Part shown: piece by piece, positions 31,824-41,940 of the stretch
Layout: every line of letters begins with the position of its first letter
Position numbering within the stretch: the first letter of the stretch is position 1
From: Cristatella mucedo
Taxonomy: Eukaryota > Bryozoa > Phylactolaemata > Cristatellidae
NCBI GenBank assembly: GCA_009760855.2
Contig: WPIO01000004.1
Location: forward strand, 9,576,001 to 9,640,000
Direction: 5' to 3'
DNA length: 64,000 bases
Position numbers and translations under genes: made by a program
The notes under the pieces: generated by a model
The model's database searches: none
Told to the model about the DNA's origin: nothing
The model's input: the letters and a program-made list of their open reading frames with translations, nothing else

Positions 31824-34800
31824 ATTTGCCCATCGCTCTCATAGAACCAAATCTCTATCTAGACACTTAACCATATGCTGTAAAGGAATCGGGACCCTAC
31901 GATTAGCGGTAGCATGCACAGTGTCAGCACGCATAAGCACATTTGAGCACACATAAGCACATTTGAGCACACAAAAGACATTTCCCGAGGACCCACCAAT
32001 TGCTGTGAGGAATAGGTGCACTTTAGCTTCATTTTAAATATCAAGTCAGAAGATGTGAAGTCAGTCGAAAGTGAGGAACTCAGGGCATTGCCTCAAAAGG
32101 ATTTGAGGTTAGCTCGAGGCACAGCTGGACGACTTGAGTCAGAAGAGCAGGAGGTACGATGCCTAGCCTGATTGGGGAGTAGCTCTGATAGGTAAGCTAA
32201 AACTGGAGAACAAACTAACCTAAAAGTTAGTGACAGATCCTCGAGGTCGATGCGTGCTGCTTGATGGGGAGCCGCTTATGCAGGTCGGCGCGAGGTGATG
32301 CTGTGTGGCAGCTACACCACTCACGACAGCCGAGCATAGCTGTATGCATCTCCCCTCAGAGAGTCCACAAGGCCAAGAGGACTAACTAAAGTGGTCATGT
32401 TATAATGAAGAGCTTACCACATTAAATAGATAATTCATTTGTATAGCGCCATAAGAGAGCCAAATCTCTATTCAGGCGCTTCACATATGCCTCCGGGCTC
32501 GAGTCCACGACCTCGGCCAGAACTTGGTCGGGGTGAGCAACTTAACCACTGGACTAAACCAGCTTGTTGAACTCTCAAGCCTAGGTGGCTTGCCGAGTGC
32601 ATTCCCCAGCCAACGGCCCGCGTCCTACCGAAGTGAGGAGCCGAATAAGGAGGACTGACAGAGAAGTGAAATGCAAAGGAACACAGCAGAGAGTGGCTGG
32701 AAAGAGAGTGTTAAAGTCAGCAGCAGGGGAGAAGTCTACACACCATCGAGGCATTAACGTTGCAGACACGAGCTCTGTCACCTAGGATGAGGCTATATGA
32801 AGGACCCTATATGGTCGGCTATTAGAAGCAAGCAGATTAAAAGCAAAAGCAAAATCGGCTAATTCACCTGGCTACTAGTTATATGGTGGCAGATGAGCTA
32901 TTAGCAACTTCGGTCCGAATGCAGGCAATGAAAAATGGCTTGCTCCACAGGACTCGAACCAACGATTTCGGTCTGGACTTGCTGGCACCTTACGGCTGAG
33001 CACAAAGGGTCTGTCAGCAGGGAAACGACAGATTGCCCTCTGCAGATCGCTTCGACCTTGCGACTTCGAGCACCTTACGGGGGTGGTGCTAAGATCCGGA
33101 GAAAAAAAAAGAAAGCTACGGGACCCGAGCTCGCAAGCAGGCAGTGCGGTAAAACTACGCTCGCCAAGCACACTGCTCGAGCAGAGACAGCGCCGCCTCT
33201 GTGCTCACTGCCTCCTACCGGTATGTGTAGTGCTGCGCCGCCGTCGCTGGTCGCTGCGAGCGTCCGCCGCCGCAGAGTGCGGCAGGATCGCCCGCAGCGG
33301 CTCGGGCGGCACGTCGTCCGGCTCGGCCAGGTCAGACTGGCTGAAGGACGCCGAAGCGGATGCCACTCTCTTGCTCGCAGGGGATCTACGTCCTCTTGCT
33401 GCTGCAGACGGTGACGCAGACGACCTTGCGCCCCCGGCAGAGGCGGCAGCTCGAGCTGCCGAGGAAGACACGTCCGGCTCGGAAGTGCACTTGTCGCTAG
33501 TGCGCGCCAGGCTCGGCCAGCTGCCCTCGAGGCTACCCGCAGCAGCAGCAGCAGCCGACAACGACACAGCAGACGACGACGCTGACGCCTCCGCCGGCGA
33601 ATCGTCTACGGTGACCGCCTGCAGCGACCGACCAGCAGCGACCGGGGTCGAGCAGCGACCGACCGCGGGCGAGAGCGTGGCAAACGACGCGTCACCGACC
33701 AGCATGGCAGCTTCCGAAGCGCCGAAGCGCACGCGGCAGACGTCGACGAGCGAATGCCGTCAAGCGGTCGCAGCGATACGGGATCGCCATCGTCGCCTCG
33801 GCGAGGGCTGATGCACACCTGCTTGCCGTCCTCCTGCCTGTCGATGTCACTGCACGACAACTCGCCTGTCACTGCACGACGATCGACATACGCCTCGCCG
33901 TCACTGTCGCTCATGTCGGAAGCACCTGCGACAATCAATTAGCAACGACGATCAAGAGGAAGATCTGCAGAAAGCTGCTGCCGGCGAGAGCAGCAAATGC
34001 TTTGCCTGAAATGCAACGCCCACGACAGCCTTGGGGGCCGTCGACAGGAAAGACGTCGTCCAGAGCGCCAAGAGTGACTGCCTCGATGAGCTGGGAAAAA
34101 AGGCATTACAGGAAAGAAGCTGCCTCGTGCGATTCTCGGGCATACGCTCGTATAGACAAATGTGTCGCTACCGATCCAAGGTCGGGTCAAACGTCACTAA
34201 TACCACTGACCCATTACCGGTGGTGGTGAGAGGGGTACAGCCAATATCCACCCAGTGGTTGCAAGTACGCCCACCTTTGCTCCATGACACGGTCAGCTCA
34301 GCAGTGCGACTCGCGCAAGACTGCTGGCAGAAAACACTAATGCCTCCACAGTAGAGCCTGTACTAAACAACAAGCCTCTGAAATCGGCATGCCTGTGAAA
34401 ATTTAATAGAGACTTGGATGCAACCAAGAATTTCCCTAGGGAGTCGCCTTCTATCTGGATAACGAAATTTTGTAAAAAGAAAAAAATATATATATATATA
34501 TTACACACACAATTTTGACACGAAAGCGCACAAGACAGACACTTCACAAAGCAGTGATGGAAGAGGGCAGCCAGCCTGCCATCGCATGGTACAGAAGATT
34601 GCTCGGTTGAAGCACGTAAACGCAGAAAGACCTTTCCTACTGAGAAAAGCAGCTGCATCCTATTTCAACCTAACTCTGGAGCACACTGCACGTCGGCTGC
34701 GAAAGGCAGCCGAGCACAAAATCAAAAGGCTGCACTAGCAGCTCTGAACACGCTCACCGAAGGTAGACAACGGCCCAGCCACTGGCCACGCCGTGCGCCT

Positions 34801-37800
34801 GCTCAGTGCTGCTGAGCCGCCAATGAAAATCCAACATAACACAGTGGCCACCCGTTTTCTCTCCTTCAAACTGTGTAGATCAGCTTTGCTTACGTTGTCG
34901 CTTACCCAGTTAGTGGCTGCCAGCCAACCGTATGGTCTATGATCTATGATATTAATGAGAATAACAATCAGGACAATGGTGATAGTTTTAAAAAACATGT
35001 ACACAGCACTCAGAGTGAGCGGCATCATCAGCGGCAGAAGCGCCTCAGGCAGGACTGCGGCCTTTAACGATGAGACAGCTCGAGGCACCGTAGGAGAGCT
35101 CAGCCCGGAGTGGCAGCCCCGCTAAAGCCCCACTCTAGCATGAGGCCGACGTTCCTTGTCATTCCTGCCACTCCCTGGCTTGGACAAGGGCAAGGTTCGG
35201 TGCCAAGCTAAAAGGTTCGAACATCCTTTTAGCAAAAACCTAGCTTGGTCCACGTTCCTGACCCTATCGGCAGCACAGATTCGTGAAGCCGCCAAGCTGT
35301 GCTGGTAGCCATGCTGACGAGTGTGGCAAATAGAGAGCCGAGCACGCCGCTACAAAGGAGCGAGGACCGTCGCCCAGTGCGAGCTCGAGCACTCCGAGCC
35401 CAGGCCTCCATTGATTTTTCAAGATGGCGGCACCTACTTCACACCTATAAGATGGCAGCAGCAGCCTACCAGCAGGAAGTGGTGATCTCCTGTTTGTGAT
35501 AGCACTATCCAGAGCCGTAATGGTGTTCTTAACGTCTTCGGACACGTCATAGCCGTGAATGTAGGGCATTATTTGCATTCTGAAGTGCTGCTTCATCGAC
35601 TGCCAAGTGTGAGGCGTTATCTAGATACGAAGGCAACGCAACTTCGACAAGCAGGCATACGACCGAGGCAACAGACTCGACCGACTACACGGCAAAAACC
35701 AGTGTGCACAGCAGCCTTTAATCCCACACAAGCGATGACAAGGTCAATTAAGCAGTGGCCGAGTTTTCAAAGCACGATCAAAGAGAGATCTCACAGCTTT
35801 CACGATGCTTTCCACACAAAAAGGGAAGGACACTCTCAATGGTCTGGGAGCTGCAGCCGGTGCACGTGACACAAGGCAAGGGTCTTAAAACTGCCCCAGT
35901 ACAAAATATACATGAATGTAAAGAATGGCAAGGCGGCCTACGTTGCACATGGATTCGCACAGCACCATCGTGATAGCAACAACTACAATAATAGTAAAAA
36001 CATTTGTACAGTACTGTAAGACACCTCTCCACGAACTTCGACTAGTCAAAAGAAGTGTATCAAGCAATAGTTTCCACAGCAAATAAAGCTTTGACATTTT
36101 TTTTTTTTATGAGCACATAGAGGACGGGTCGCAGGACAAAGACATGCTACAATGCACAAGCAGCTGCAGCCACTGCTCGTGGCGCTGAGATGTTCCTCCA
36201 GCGATGTCGTGGAAACTGCTCGAACACAGCAGTCAGCTACAGCTTGTCTGCGGGTGAGGTCACTCTGAGTCGGCTGAGGTGACCAAGGCACTTACCGCAT
36301 GCACACACACACACTTGGACTTTGTCGAGAAGCTCAAGAGACATGAGTCTACTTAGAGCCACCTATCACGTGAGGATTGAATGACCTTCAGAGCTACGGC
36401 CCGACAGAGCCACCTCAAATGAGTCATGTGGTCAAATTACTAAGCACGGCTGCTACAAGCAGCCTGCTTTAGTAGCAATTTTGATATGCTTCCTTTTGAC
36501 CATTCGAATTACTTGAAGAGGTATCTTATGGTACTGTACAATCAGCCATGGTCACGCGCTAAACACAAGAACACCGCCACTGCCACCCTCGGAAAACACA
36601 AGCGGCGATCAGCAGACAGAGACCACGACTCCCGGTACCCAAGGGGCAGGCAGATTCACGAGTCTCGATTGCCTGCAATCGATCCCAAAACTGTGGCGGC
36701 TGGGTGTTTGGCCCAGGCGTGCAGGCCGGCCAGGCTTCACTGCCCCCCCCCCCCCCGTCGTGAAGCATGGGCTCCAGTCCTGCAGCTCGAGCGATTCTCG
36801 CAGAGCCCAGCGTTAGCGGGAGCCGCTGTGCAGCCATACCTTGAGCAACTGCATGTTCTTCCACAGGGATGAACCCTGAACAGGATAGTCGTGGCAGTGG
36901 GCAGCCACGTACGCGATTATTTGCAAGTCCTCGTCGAGCAGATACTTGCGTCTCCTGAAGCAAGCACGCAAAGCGGCGGCTTAGGCCAAAGGTCGGTGCC
37001 AACGCCCACTTCCCCGTTCCGCAGCATTGCTGCAGCCATGCCTCTGCTGCTGCGACTCTCTGTTTGGTGCACGGAGCTCGGCGTGCACCGCAAGAGGGCG
37101 AGAGCAGATTGAGGCGGCCCCCTTCCCGACTATTCTCACGTCTGATGACGTTGGATCTCCATGTTGACACTGCGAGTATCGTCCTCTTCAATGTCTGATA
37201 TTTTTCCATCGTCATCGTCAGTGGCAGACAAGCCAAAAGTCATACGATCCTTCCTAAAACAAATTATTTGTATAACTGATAACTGATAAGCATGAAAACT
37301 GAAGTGTGACGACGTATGTGACAATACATGACAGCAAAAGACAAATGCAAAGACTTGAACTTAAAACCATTGACAATCTGACGACAGCACGGAGAGGACG
37401 GTGACTACACAAGTACTGACTGGCAAACACGTGCATCCCACACCTACCACCCACAAACCCTATTTTATCACGTGCTCTTTGTCAACTTCTCTGCCCACAA
37501 GGCTAGTTGCAGTTTTATTGTCTGCGTCCACACAGTCCACATCTTTGCTGAAATAATCCTTGCCACATTCAATTCAATCTGGTCCAACCTAATTGGAATA
37601 AATAAAGGCTCTGAGGGCGCAGCAGACAGCACAGCCGGCTATCATCGGGCGTAAAGCTTGCCAAGCTTGCTTAAAGCCGTGATGGCACACTAGGTAAGAC
37701 CATCGAACTCACGACCTTGGTTCCGAGGTCGTGGATTCGATTCCTGCGGCGGGCGATTCTTTATCACTACTGCAAGTGGTGGTGATAGCCGTAAAGGCTC

Positions 37801-40800
37801 TTCTGTCGCTATACTAAAAGAGGCTGTTTAATCACCTAGGATTTATTTTTTATTTGTAATGCCTACGATGCCAAATAAGCATTTATTGGCACATCTAGCT
37901 ACAGGCTTATAACATCACATTCGCATTATTCAGATACATCCTACGGCCAGGCCAGTCCGAGGACCGAGTCTAAGGAATAAGTTAGAGGACTGAGCCTGAA
38001 GACACAGGACAACGTCGGAGGATCGAGGACTGTGAAGAAGATATAAGACTGAGTCTGAGGACTGAATCTGAGAATTGAGGACTGAGTCTGAGGACTGCAC
38101 TGCACAAAACAATTGACATACACACAAGAAACTATCATCGGATAAAGCAAATCAAAATATTGCATCGCATAAAATTTCCTCGTGTAATGCATTACATTCG
38201 AAAATGTATGCTACAAGTGTTGGAAAATGGTGAAACAAGATGCAGCAGCTGCTACCTGCAGCCGCTACATCTCGGTATGGTGTTTTATGTGAGGCGTTGG
38301 AGAACAGCACACGATCCTAGGTCCTCAACACGCGCTCTGCACCTCCTACTACTACTACTAGCCACTCTACTGGTCGATGCAGAGTGAGCAAAATCCTGTT
38401 TTGGACAAACGGTACCAGTTGTTAAGATTACTTTGTTGGGACCAGTTGTTCATTCAGCACAAGCCAGCGTGAAATCGACGCACAGTGTGTCGTTGTCCTT
38501 CCAGCAAGGAAGCTGCCATAGAGAAGCTGCCACAATGACGCAATATTGCAGATCGGTACGCAGTCGTTCTCGAACACAGCCACAAGTTAGGGGGGACTGA
38601 TTTGCTAAGACGCCATGGGAGGGACTGGGTGGACTTGAGTCAGACAAAGTATCCCTTAAATCAGGACACTGCCTGTAACCTGCATTACCAGAACCAATAT
38701 TTCAACTACAGAAGATCGGGATGGGGAGGGTCAAAGATTGCAGGCTTGCAACCCGAAGGATGAAATTCTGTTAATGAAAAAGCATCCACAGCGCCTTCAA
38801 CAATGAGGCAGCCACCATGCACGTGTTCTCCAATCGCGATCGCGATCCCATGTAGGGCTAGTTGACAGAAGCTGTGACACCCACGTGGGGCATTGCAAGA
38901 AGGGAGCACACTCGTGGTATTGTGGCGCCACCAGTCAAAGCCACAAAGGGCAACACGGCTGGGCTGAAAGCGGTGGCAGGGGCAGCACTTACCTGTACGT
39001 GTCCACGTCCAGCAGCTTGCCTGCCTGAGCACAGTCGCGAACGTACATCGACGGTAAGGCTTCTTTGTTGCTGCACACATCGCCAGCTACATACAGCCTG
39101 TAAACACGGCGACAGGAACATGTCCTGAGTGGCACGAGCTTCTTTGCCGGGCCGCCTCGGCAAAACGTAAGGTCTCGAGAGCGACCAATAGGCACAGCTG
39201 CCACACGGCCACCCTAACCTCCGACTGGACTGGCATCGACGAGAGAAAAAGAGAGAGACAGAGGCAGAGACAGAAAAAAAGAGAGACAAGAGAGACAGAC
39301 AGACAGTCAAACAGACAAGAGGAGCCGAATTAACCGGCAGAGCTTGCTTAGTGCTGTGACCAGGCGCTGAGCGTGGGCACTAGAACTGGATCCGAAAACT
39401 CGGCACGAAAACTCGATCAGAATCTCTGTGTAGGGTGGAATGCCGGTGAATGAATGTGCACGCGTCTAAAATTTCAAATCTGGTGGCAAGCTGCAGCTAT
39501 CACACCAACAGCTGAAGGCCAATATGGAGAGCATCTGCTGCATGACGACTCAACGCTAGTGCAGGCAAGTAGGAGAAACCCCTTCCCCCCCCCACCAGCA
39601 GCAGTCCAAAGCAATTCACGAGAACGCTGAATATGAAAGCCTCTGGTGGCTGACGCACATAAACCTTTGCTTTCATTTCTCTTTGGACGACACTCAGGCT
39701 CCACCTAAGCTACCACTATTCCCCTGCCTTTGCCCAACTTCCTTGCAGACTAGAATGACAGCATTTGCATTCGGAGGGCAGCTACCGGTCTTACATTCAC
39801 TGGCAAGACATACCAAGTCGCAATGGCCACCTAGAATGACCAACCAGATACTAGACAGCCACATCTTCGATTTGGCTCGGCCAGAATATCTCTTGTAGCA
39901 TTTGCACTAAGCCTGTGTGCCCAATTCCAAAATAATAGCTTTACCATTATCATTATAAGACAACTGTATAACACCCAAGAGAACTAAGAATCGACACAGG
40001 CATCACATCTGATGAAATGGAAGCATATCATTTGGTTAGCAATAGCATGCACAGTATCAGCAAGCATAAGCACACAAGAAAAATTCAGAGGGACCGACAA
40101 ATGTTCTGCCAAACCGGTTGATTTTTAGCTCCTTTTTGTATTTCAAGTAAGGGGATGCAGTGACGTCAGTTGGTGCCCAGCTCCAAGCTTTAGGAGCAAA
40201 CGAGCTGAAGGCATGCTTCCAAAGGGTTTGAGATTGGTCACAGGAAACCTAGACGACTTGAATCAGGAGAGCTGCTGATACGATATGAAATCTGATTAGA
40301 GAGAATTTCGGGTAGGTATTCTGGAGGCCGATAGTGAAGCAACCAAAAAGTGAATTAAACAACCACGAATTCGATATGCTGCTGCGTAAGAAGTGGTGTA
40401 ATTTGGTAATTGCAACGTCCACCACAGACAAGCTTGGCTTCAGTTTCACACCAACTGTACGCATCTTACTGCACAGTCAGGAAGACCTGAAAGAGGCAAG
40501 TTACATAAGTCGAGCCTGGATGTCACCAATGCATAGTCTGTGGCTGCTGTATCCTTGTCCGAGGATGCTCGGTTTTTTTAACGGCAAGAACCTTCAGCCA
40601 AAAGCATGCAGACTTTACTGTGAAGCTGATGCTCTGGCGAAAGGCCATTTTAGAATAGAACAGGCTGATTGCGAGCAGATTCTAGCAGATATACTGGCCG
40701 AGTCCACTTTGACAGTGAGGCTTTCCAATTTCTCACACACACTAGGTTTGCACGTGGCAAGCAAGCAAGGCATGCATGCTTAAGCATACAATTATCATGC

Positions 40801-41092
40801 TAAGACAAGCATAGGAAAAATATATAATTCATTTGTATAGCACCCTAACGAGAACTTGGGTCATCTAATATATTCGCCTTGACAATGATCGAAGCTAGCA
40901 CCTTAACCACTGGGCCAAACCAGTCATACGGCACTGACAAACGGTTTGTCGTCATAATTCTTAATATTACTCACCATTTACCTGATTTCCAGCACGATCA
41001 GCCGCAGGGAGGTATAAGCGGATCGATTTTACAGGGTCGTGAGTGAACACAAACTTTGACACATGCACAGTACCATATGGCAAGCAAAGCAT
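27353..41092 (-). CDS. TERF2IP: RAP1 / TERF2IP telomeric protein gene (multi-exon)
   Basis: Minus-strand spliced gene for the shelterin-type protein RAP1, which binds TRF2 or telomeric chromatin through its C-terminal RCT domain. Exons in transcript order: 41092-40975 (BRCT start), a middle BRCT exon not resolved (candidate 39875 to about 39735), 39097-38993 (BRCT end), 37253-37140 (acidic linker), 36954-36840 and 35620-35470 (Myb), 33925-33819 and 33618-33219 (linker), 31510-30881 (linker), 27830-27678 and 27495-27353 (RCT, stop TGA). From 39097 onward all junction phases agree. BRCT, Myb and RCT occur in RAP1 order. The estimated product is about 700 residues against about 400 in human; the excess is Ser/Ala-rich linker. 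Introns contain LINE-A, SINE and Tc1 relics. The start codon is uncertain because the frame stays open upstream of 41092. Confidence 0.8.
27678..27830 (-). CDS. RAP1 exon: RCT domain, N-terminal part
   Basis: The acceptor gctggcatcttttcatgcag and consensus donor TCCG|gtaagt define 153 nt. It encodes EKAIESLVELIGGDLKCSAL and then VVRTLYACNCDFKLAVEHLK. The pattern of two helices with T-x-x-L/F-x-x-x-x-C/G-D/E...A..L matches the start of the RAP1 C-terminal (RCT) domain, which contacts TRF2 in vertebrates. Confidence 0.8.
28262..28380 (-). mobile_element. SINE-L copy in RAP1 intron
   Basis: Minus strand: head ggcccaggggtaaggtgctg, diverged B box (tcaggctcgagccc), tail hairpin with gtgcctggatagac. 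More diverged than the copy at 17680. Confidence 0.65.
29500..29740 (-). mobile_element. Tc1/mariner transposase relic
   Basis: Minus strand: GPKHTAR (29655-29636) and, about 29 residues later, LPDLNPKERLW (about 29585-29550), which correspond to the D-P-K-H-T and S-P-D-L-N-P-I-E-x-L-W blocks of Tc1-type DDE transposases at the right spacing. Frames shift in between. No terminal inverted repeats found. Lies in the RAP1 intron between linker and RCT exons. Confidence 0.55.
30881..31510 (-). CDS. RAP1 linker exon, basic/Ser-rich
   Basis: 630 nt between the acceptor gcgttgcaatcctgcag and donor TTTGG|gtaggt, phase 1 to phase 1, fitting both neighbours. The product starts SITESRPRKRTSRSTSGPSD and is disordered, Ser/Ala/Arg/Asp-rich, with a possible basic nuclear-localisation patch (RPRKR) and SKRR. 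No folded domain is visible. RAP1 proteins have a flexible linker between Myb and RCT; this one is unusually long. Confidence 0.6.
31774..32380 (-). mobile_element. LINE-A-related 3' fragment with long (AAT)n tail, in a RAP1 intron
   Basis: A (taa)n run of about 48 bases (31776-31822) is the LINE 3' tail. The hairpin (about 31836-31882) and 3' UTR words (agcatgcacagtgtcagcacgcataagcac) follow, then decayed coding region to about 32380. The piece agcacatttgagcacac is duplicated in tandem near 31936-31975. Confidence 0.65.
31776..31822 (+). repeat. (AAT)n run, LINE tail
   Basis: About 16 taa units; the 3' tail of the LINE fragment at 31774-32380. Confidence 0.92.
32429..32568 (-). mobile_element. 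SINE-L copy in RAP1 intron
   Basis: Minus strand: tttagtccagtggttaagttgctc (A-box region), tcgtggactcgagccc (B box), gaagcgcctgaatagagatttggctctcttatggcgctat hairpin, aatgaattatc end. The best preserved hairpin among SINE-L copies; outer arms AGCGCC/GGCGCT pair. Confidence 0.78.
33219..33925 (-). CDS. RAP1 linker exon(s), Ser/Ala-rich
   Basis: After the acceptor gattgattgtcgcag the frame that completes the split codon reads ASDMSDSDGEAYVDRRAVTG. It stays open to about 33606, but the frame that reaches the next donor (ACCG|gtagga at 33219) is a different one. A phase-consistent model splits the region into 33925-33819 and 33618-33219 with a 200-base intron (CAG|gtgtgc ... ggtcgctgcag). The second part is an Ala/Ser-rich stretch with SASASFSQSDLAEPDDVPPE. 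A frameshift instead of an intron cannot be excluded. Plus-strand open frames here are GC-driven shadows. Confidence 0.55.
35470..35620 (-). CDS. RAP1 exon: Myb domain helix 3 and following region
   Basis: The acceptor gttgccttcgtatctag is followed by ITPHTWQSMKQHFRMQIMPY; the H-x-W-Q-S-(M/L)-K motif is the third Myb helix of RAP1. The exon runs 151 nt to GCTG|gtaggc (phase 1), through a Pro-containing stretch. An internal AG after TTGGC would remove the Trp and is rejected. Exit phase matches the exon at 33925. Confidence 0.8.
36840..36954 (-). CDS. RAP1 exon: Myb domain, helices 1-2
   Basis: The acceptor gcgtgcttgcttcag and donor CTCAAG|gtatgg define 115 nt. It encodes RRKYLLDEDLQIIAYVAAHC and ends SSLWKNMQLLK. 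The D-E-D...I-x-x-Y-V...LWK-x-M pattern is that of the RAP1 Myb domain. It exits in phase 0. Confidence 0.8.
37140..37253 (-). CDS. RAP1 exon: acidic linker between BRCT and Myb
   Basis: The acceptor caaataatttgttttag and donor CAGAC|gtgaga bound 114 nt. The frame encodes DRMTFGLSATDDDDGKISDI and an EEDD cluster, ending QRHQ plus a split Thr codon completed by the next exon. Acidic linkers at this point are typical of RAP1; there is no motif of its own. Placement rests on matching phases on both sides. Confidence 0.65.
37675..37850 (+). mobile_element. SINE-T copy 2 (RAP1 intron)
   Basis: Same layout as the copy at 26521: gatggcacactaggtaag A-box region, tggattcgattcctgcggc B-box region, ctgcaagtggtggtgatagccgtaaaggctc body, gaggctgtttaatcacctag tail. 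In the RAP1 intron between BRCT and linker exons. Confidence 0.78.
37985..38100 (+). repeat. Degenerate minisatellite, gaggactgagtct type
   Basis: Loosely repeated gag(g)actga(g)tctga units within the RAP1 intron between 38993 and 37253; unit length varies between about 12 and 20. Confidence 0.6.
38993..39097 (-). CDS. RAP1 exon: C-terminal BRCT helix
   Basis: The acceptor cgccgtgtttacag and consensus donor ACAG|gtaagt bound 105 nt. The frame gives LYVAGDVCSNKEALPSMYVR followed by DCAQAGKLLDVDTYR. The Y-V-R-D-C...LL...YR pattern matches the Y-I-x-D-C-V signature that ends the RAP1 BRCT domain. It exits in phase 2 and joins 37253 to form an Arg codon. Another frame is also open but has no BRCT pattern and the wrong phase. 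Confidence 0.75.
39735..39875 (-). CDS. Candidate middle exon of the RAP1 BRCT domain (unresolved)
   Basis: Between the first and last BRCT exons the minus strand has an open stretch after a weak acceptor (attctggccgag) containing LSSIWLVILGGHCDLVCLAS, which has the hydrophobic-GG-strand pattern of a BRCT core. Its 5' phase fits the strong donor at 40975, but I find no donor of the phase needed by the exon at 39097. The exon end, or the exon itself, is therefore uncertain. Confidence 0.22.
39940..40750 (-). mobile_element. LINE-A-related 3' fragment, decayed, in a RAP1 intron
   Basis: Recognisable words on the minus strand include tagcatgcacagtatcagcaagcataagcac, ttgggagc-type sequence before the stop, and an RT C-terminal stretch up to about 40745 (ttttgacagtgaggctttcc). 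All frames are broken and the hairpin is poorly preserved. Confidence 0.55.
40823..40928 (-). mobile_element. SINE-L copy, internally deleted
   Basis: The tail end (tataattcatttgtatagcaccctaacgagaact) and the head end (agcaccttaaccactgggccaaacc) remain, but the B box and one hairpin arm are replaced by unrelated sequence. Minus strand. Confidence 0.6.
40975..41092 (-). CDS. RAP1 exon: start of BRCT domain
   Basis: ATG at 41092-41090 opens a frame whose peptide includes VSKFVFTHDPVKSIRLYLPA, resembling the first strand and Y-x-x-P motif of the RAP1 BRCT domain. A strong donor AATG|gtgagt lies at 40975/40974 (phase 1); a weaker CAG|gtaaat lies seven bases upstream. The frame is open upstream of the ATG, so the true start could be further 5'. 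Confidence 0.5.
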
Positions 41093-41756
41093 CCACAGAC
41101 CATTTATAGACCATTTTTGCGCAATGTCATTTAATGAAGAACCCAGCGGTCATAGCTTGTCCATTAAAAGCTTCCAAAACACATGTCGGCTTAAACAGAT
41201 AAAAGCACATTGGCACATTACGGAAGTATAAAATAGTTGCCTTTAAAAGCCAACCGACGGGACAAAGGAGATTTCGATACGGGTCACTGGTCAAATTGTG
41301 TCGTCTCGGAAAGCTACATAAAAACCTTGAGCTTTTACTACCCAAGCCACCCGGGCGCAGCCAGGATTTTCATGCACAGGGGGCAAGATCCGCATGCTAC
41401 GGAAAAATATATAAGACAATCAAGATGTAAACAACAAGCATATGGCGGTCGCTCATCGACTGGATGCAAAACATAATTTCTTGGCTGGTGATGGTGATGA
41501 TAGGCTCAGGTCACCGCACGGCTTTAGCCCAGGGAGTAGGAACTGGCCTTTAAACGACTTCCGTGTCCTATACAAAGCCAATGATGCTCCTTGAGCAAGG
41601 GTGTAGCTTGCAGTTCCCACAGCTTGCACCACACCTAAGGGTTGTGCAAGGCAATTGGTGGGTTCCTAACGGACAAACTGCTGAGTAGCAAATTGCAGCA
41701 ATCCACATCGTAAGTGACCACACAACGAAAAAGACTAGGCTCAGTCGGCGAGTGGT

Positions 41757-41940
41757 GAGCCGTGATGGTGGCACACTAGGTAAGCCAGTTGCTTTTCATG
41801 ACCTCGCCCCCAGGTCGTAGATTCGAATCCTGCGGCGGTGGGTGATTCTTTATCCCCGCTGCATGCAATGGTGATAGCCGTAAAGGTTCTTCTGTTGCTA
41901 TACAAAACGAGGCTGTTGAATCAGCTAGTATTTTTTGGGT
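41757..41940 (+). mobile_element. SINE-T copy 3
   Basis: ggtggcacactaggtaagc A box, agattcgaatcctgcgg B box, then the constant body and tail (gaggctgttgaatcagctag). About 0.65 kb upstream of the first recognised RAP1 exon on the opposite strand. Confidence 0.78.

Noticed and set aside
33083-33811. 242-codon plus-strand frame opposite the RAP1 linker exon
   Set aside because: GC-rich DNA keeps several frames open; the minus strand has matching splice sites and phases with RAP1 exons, the plus strand does not.
36559-37236. 225-codon minus-strand frame overlapping the Myb exon
   Set aside because: Wrong frame relative to the Myb motif; it reads through the intron between 37140 and 36954.
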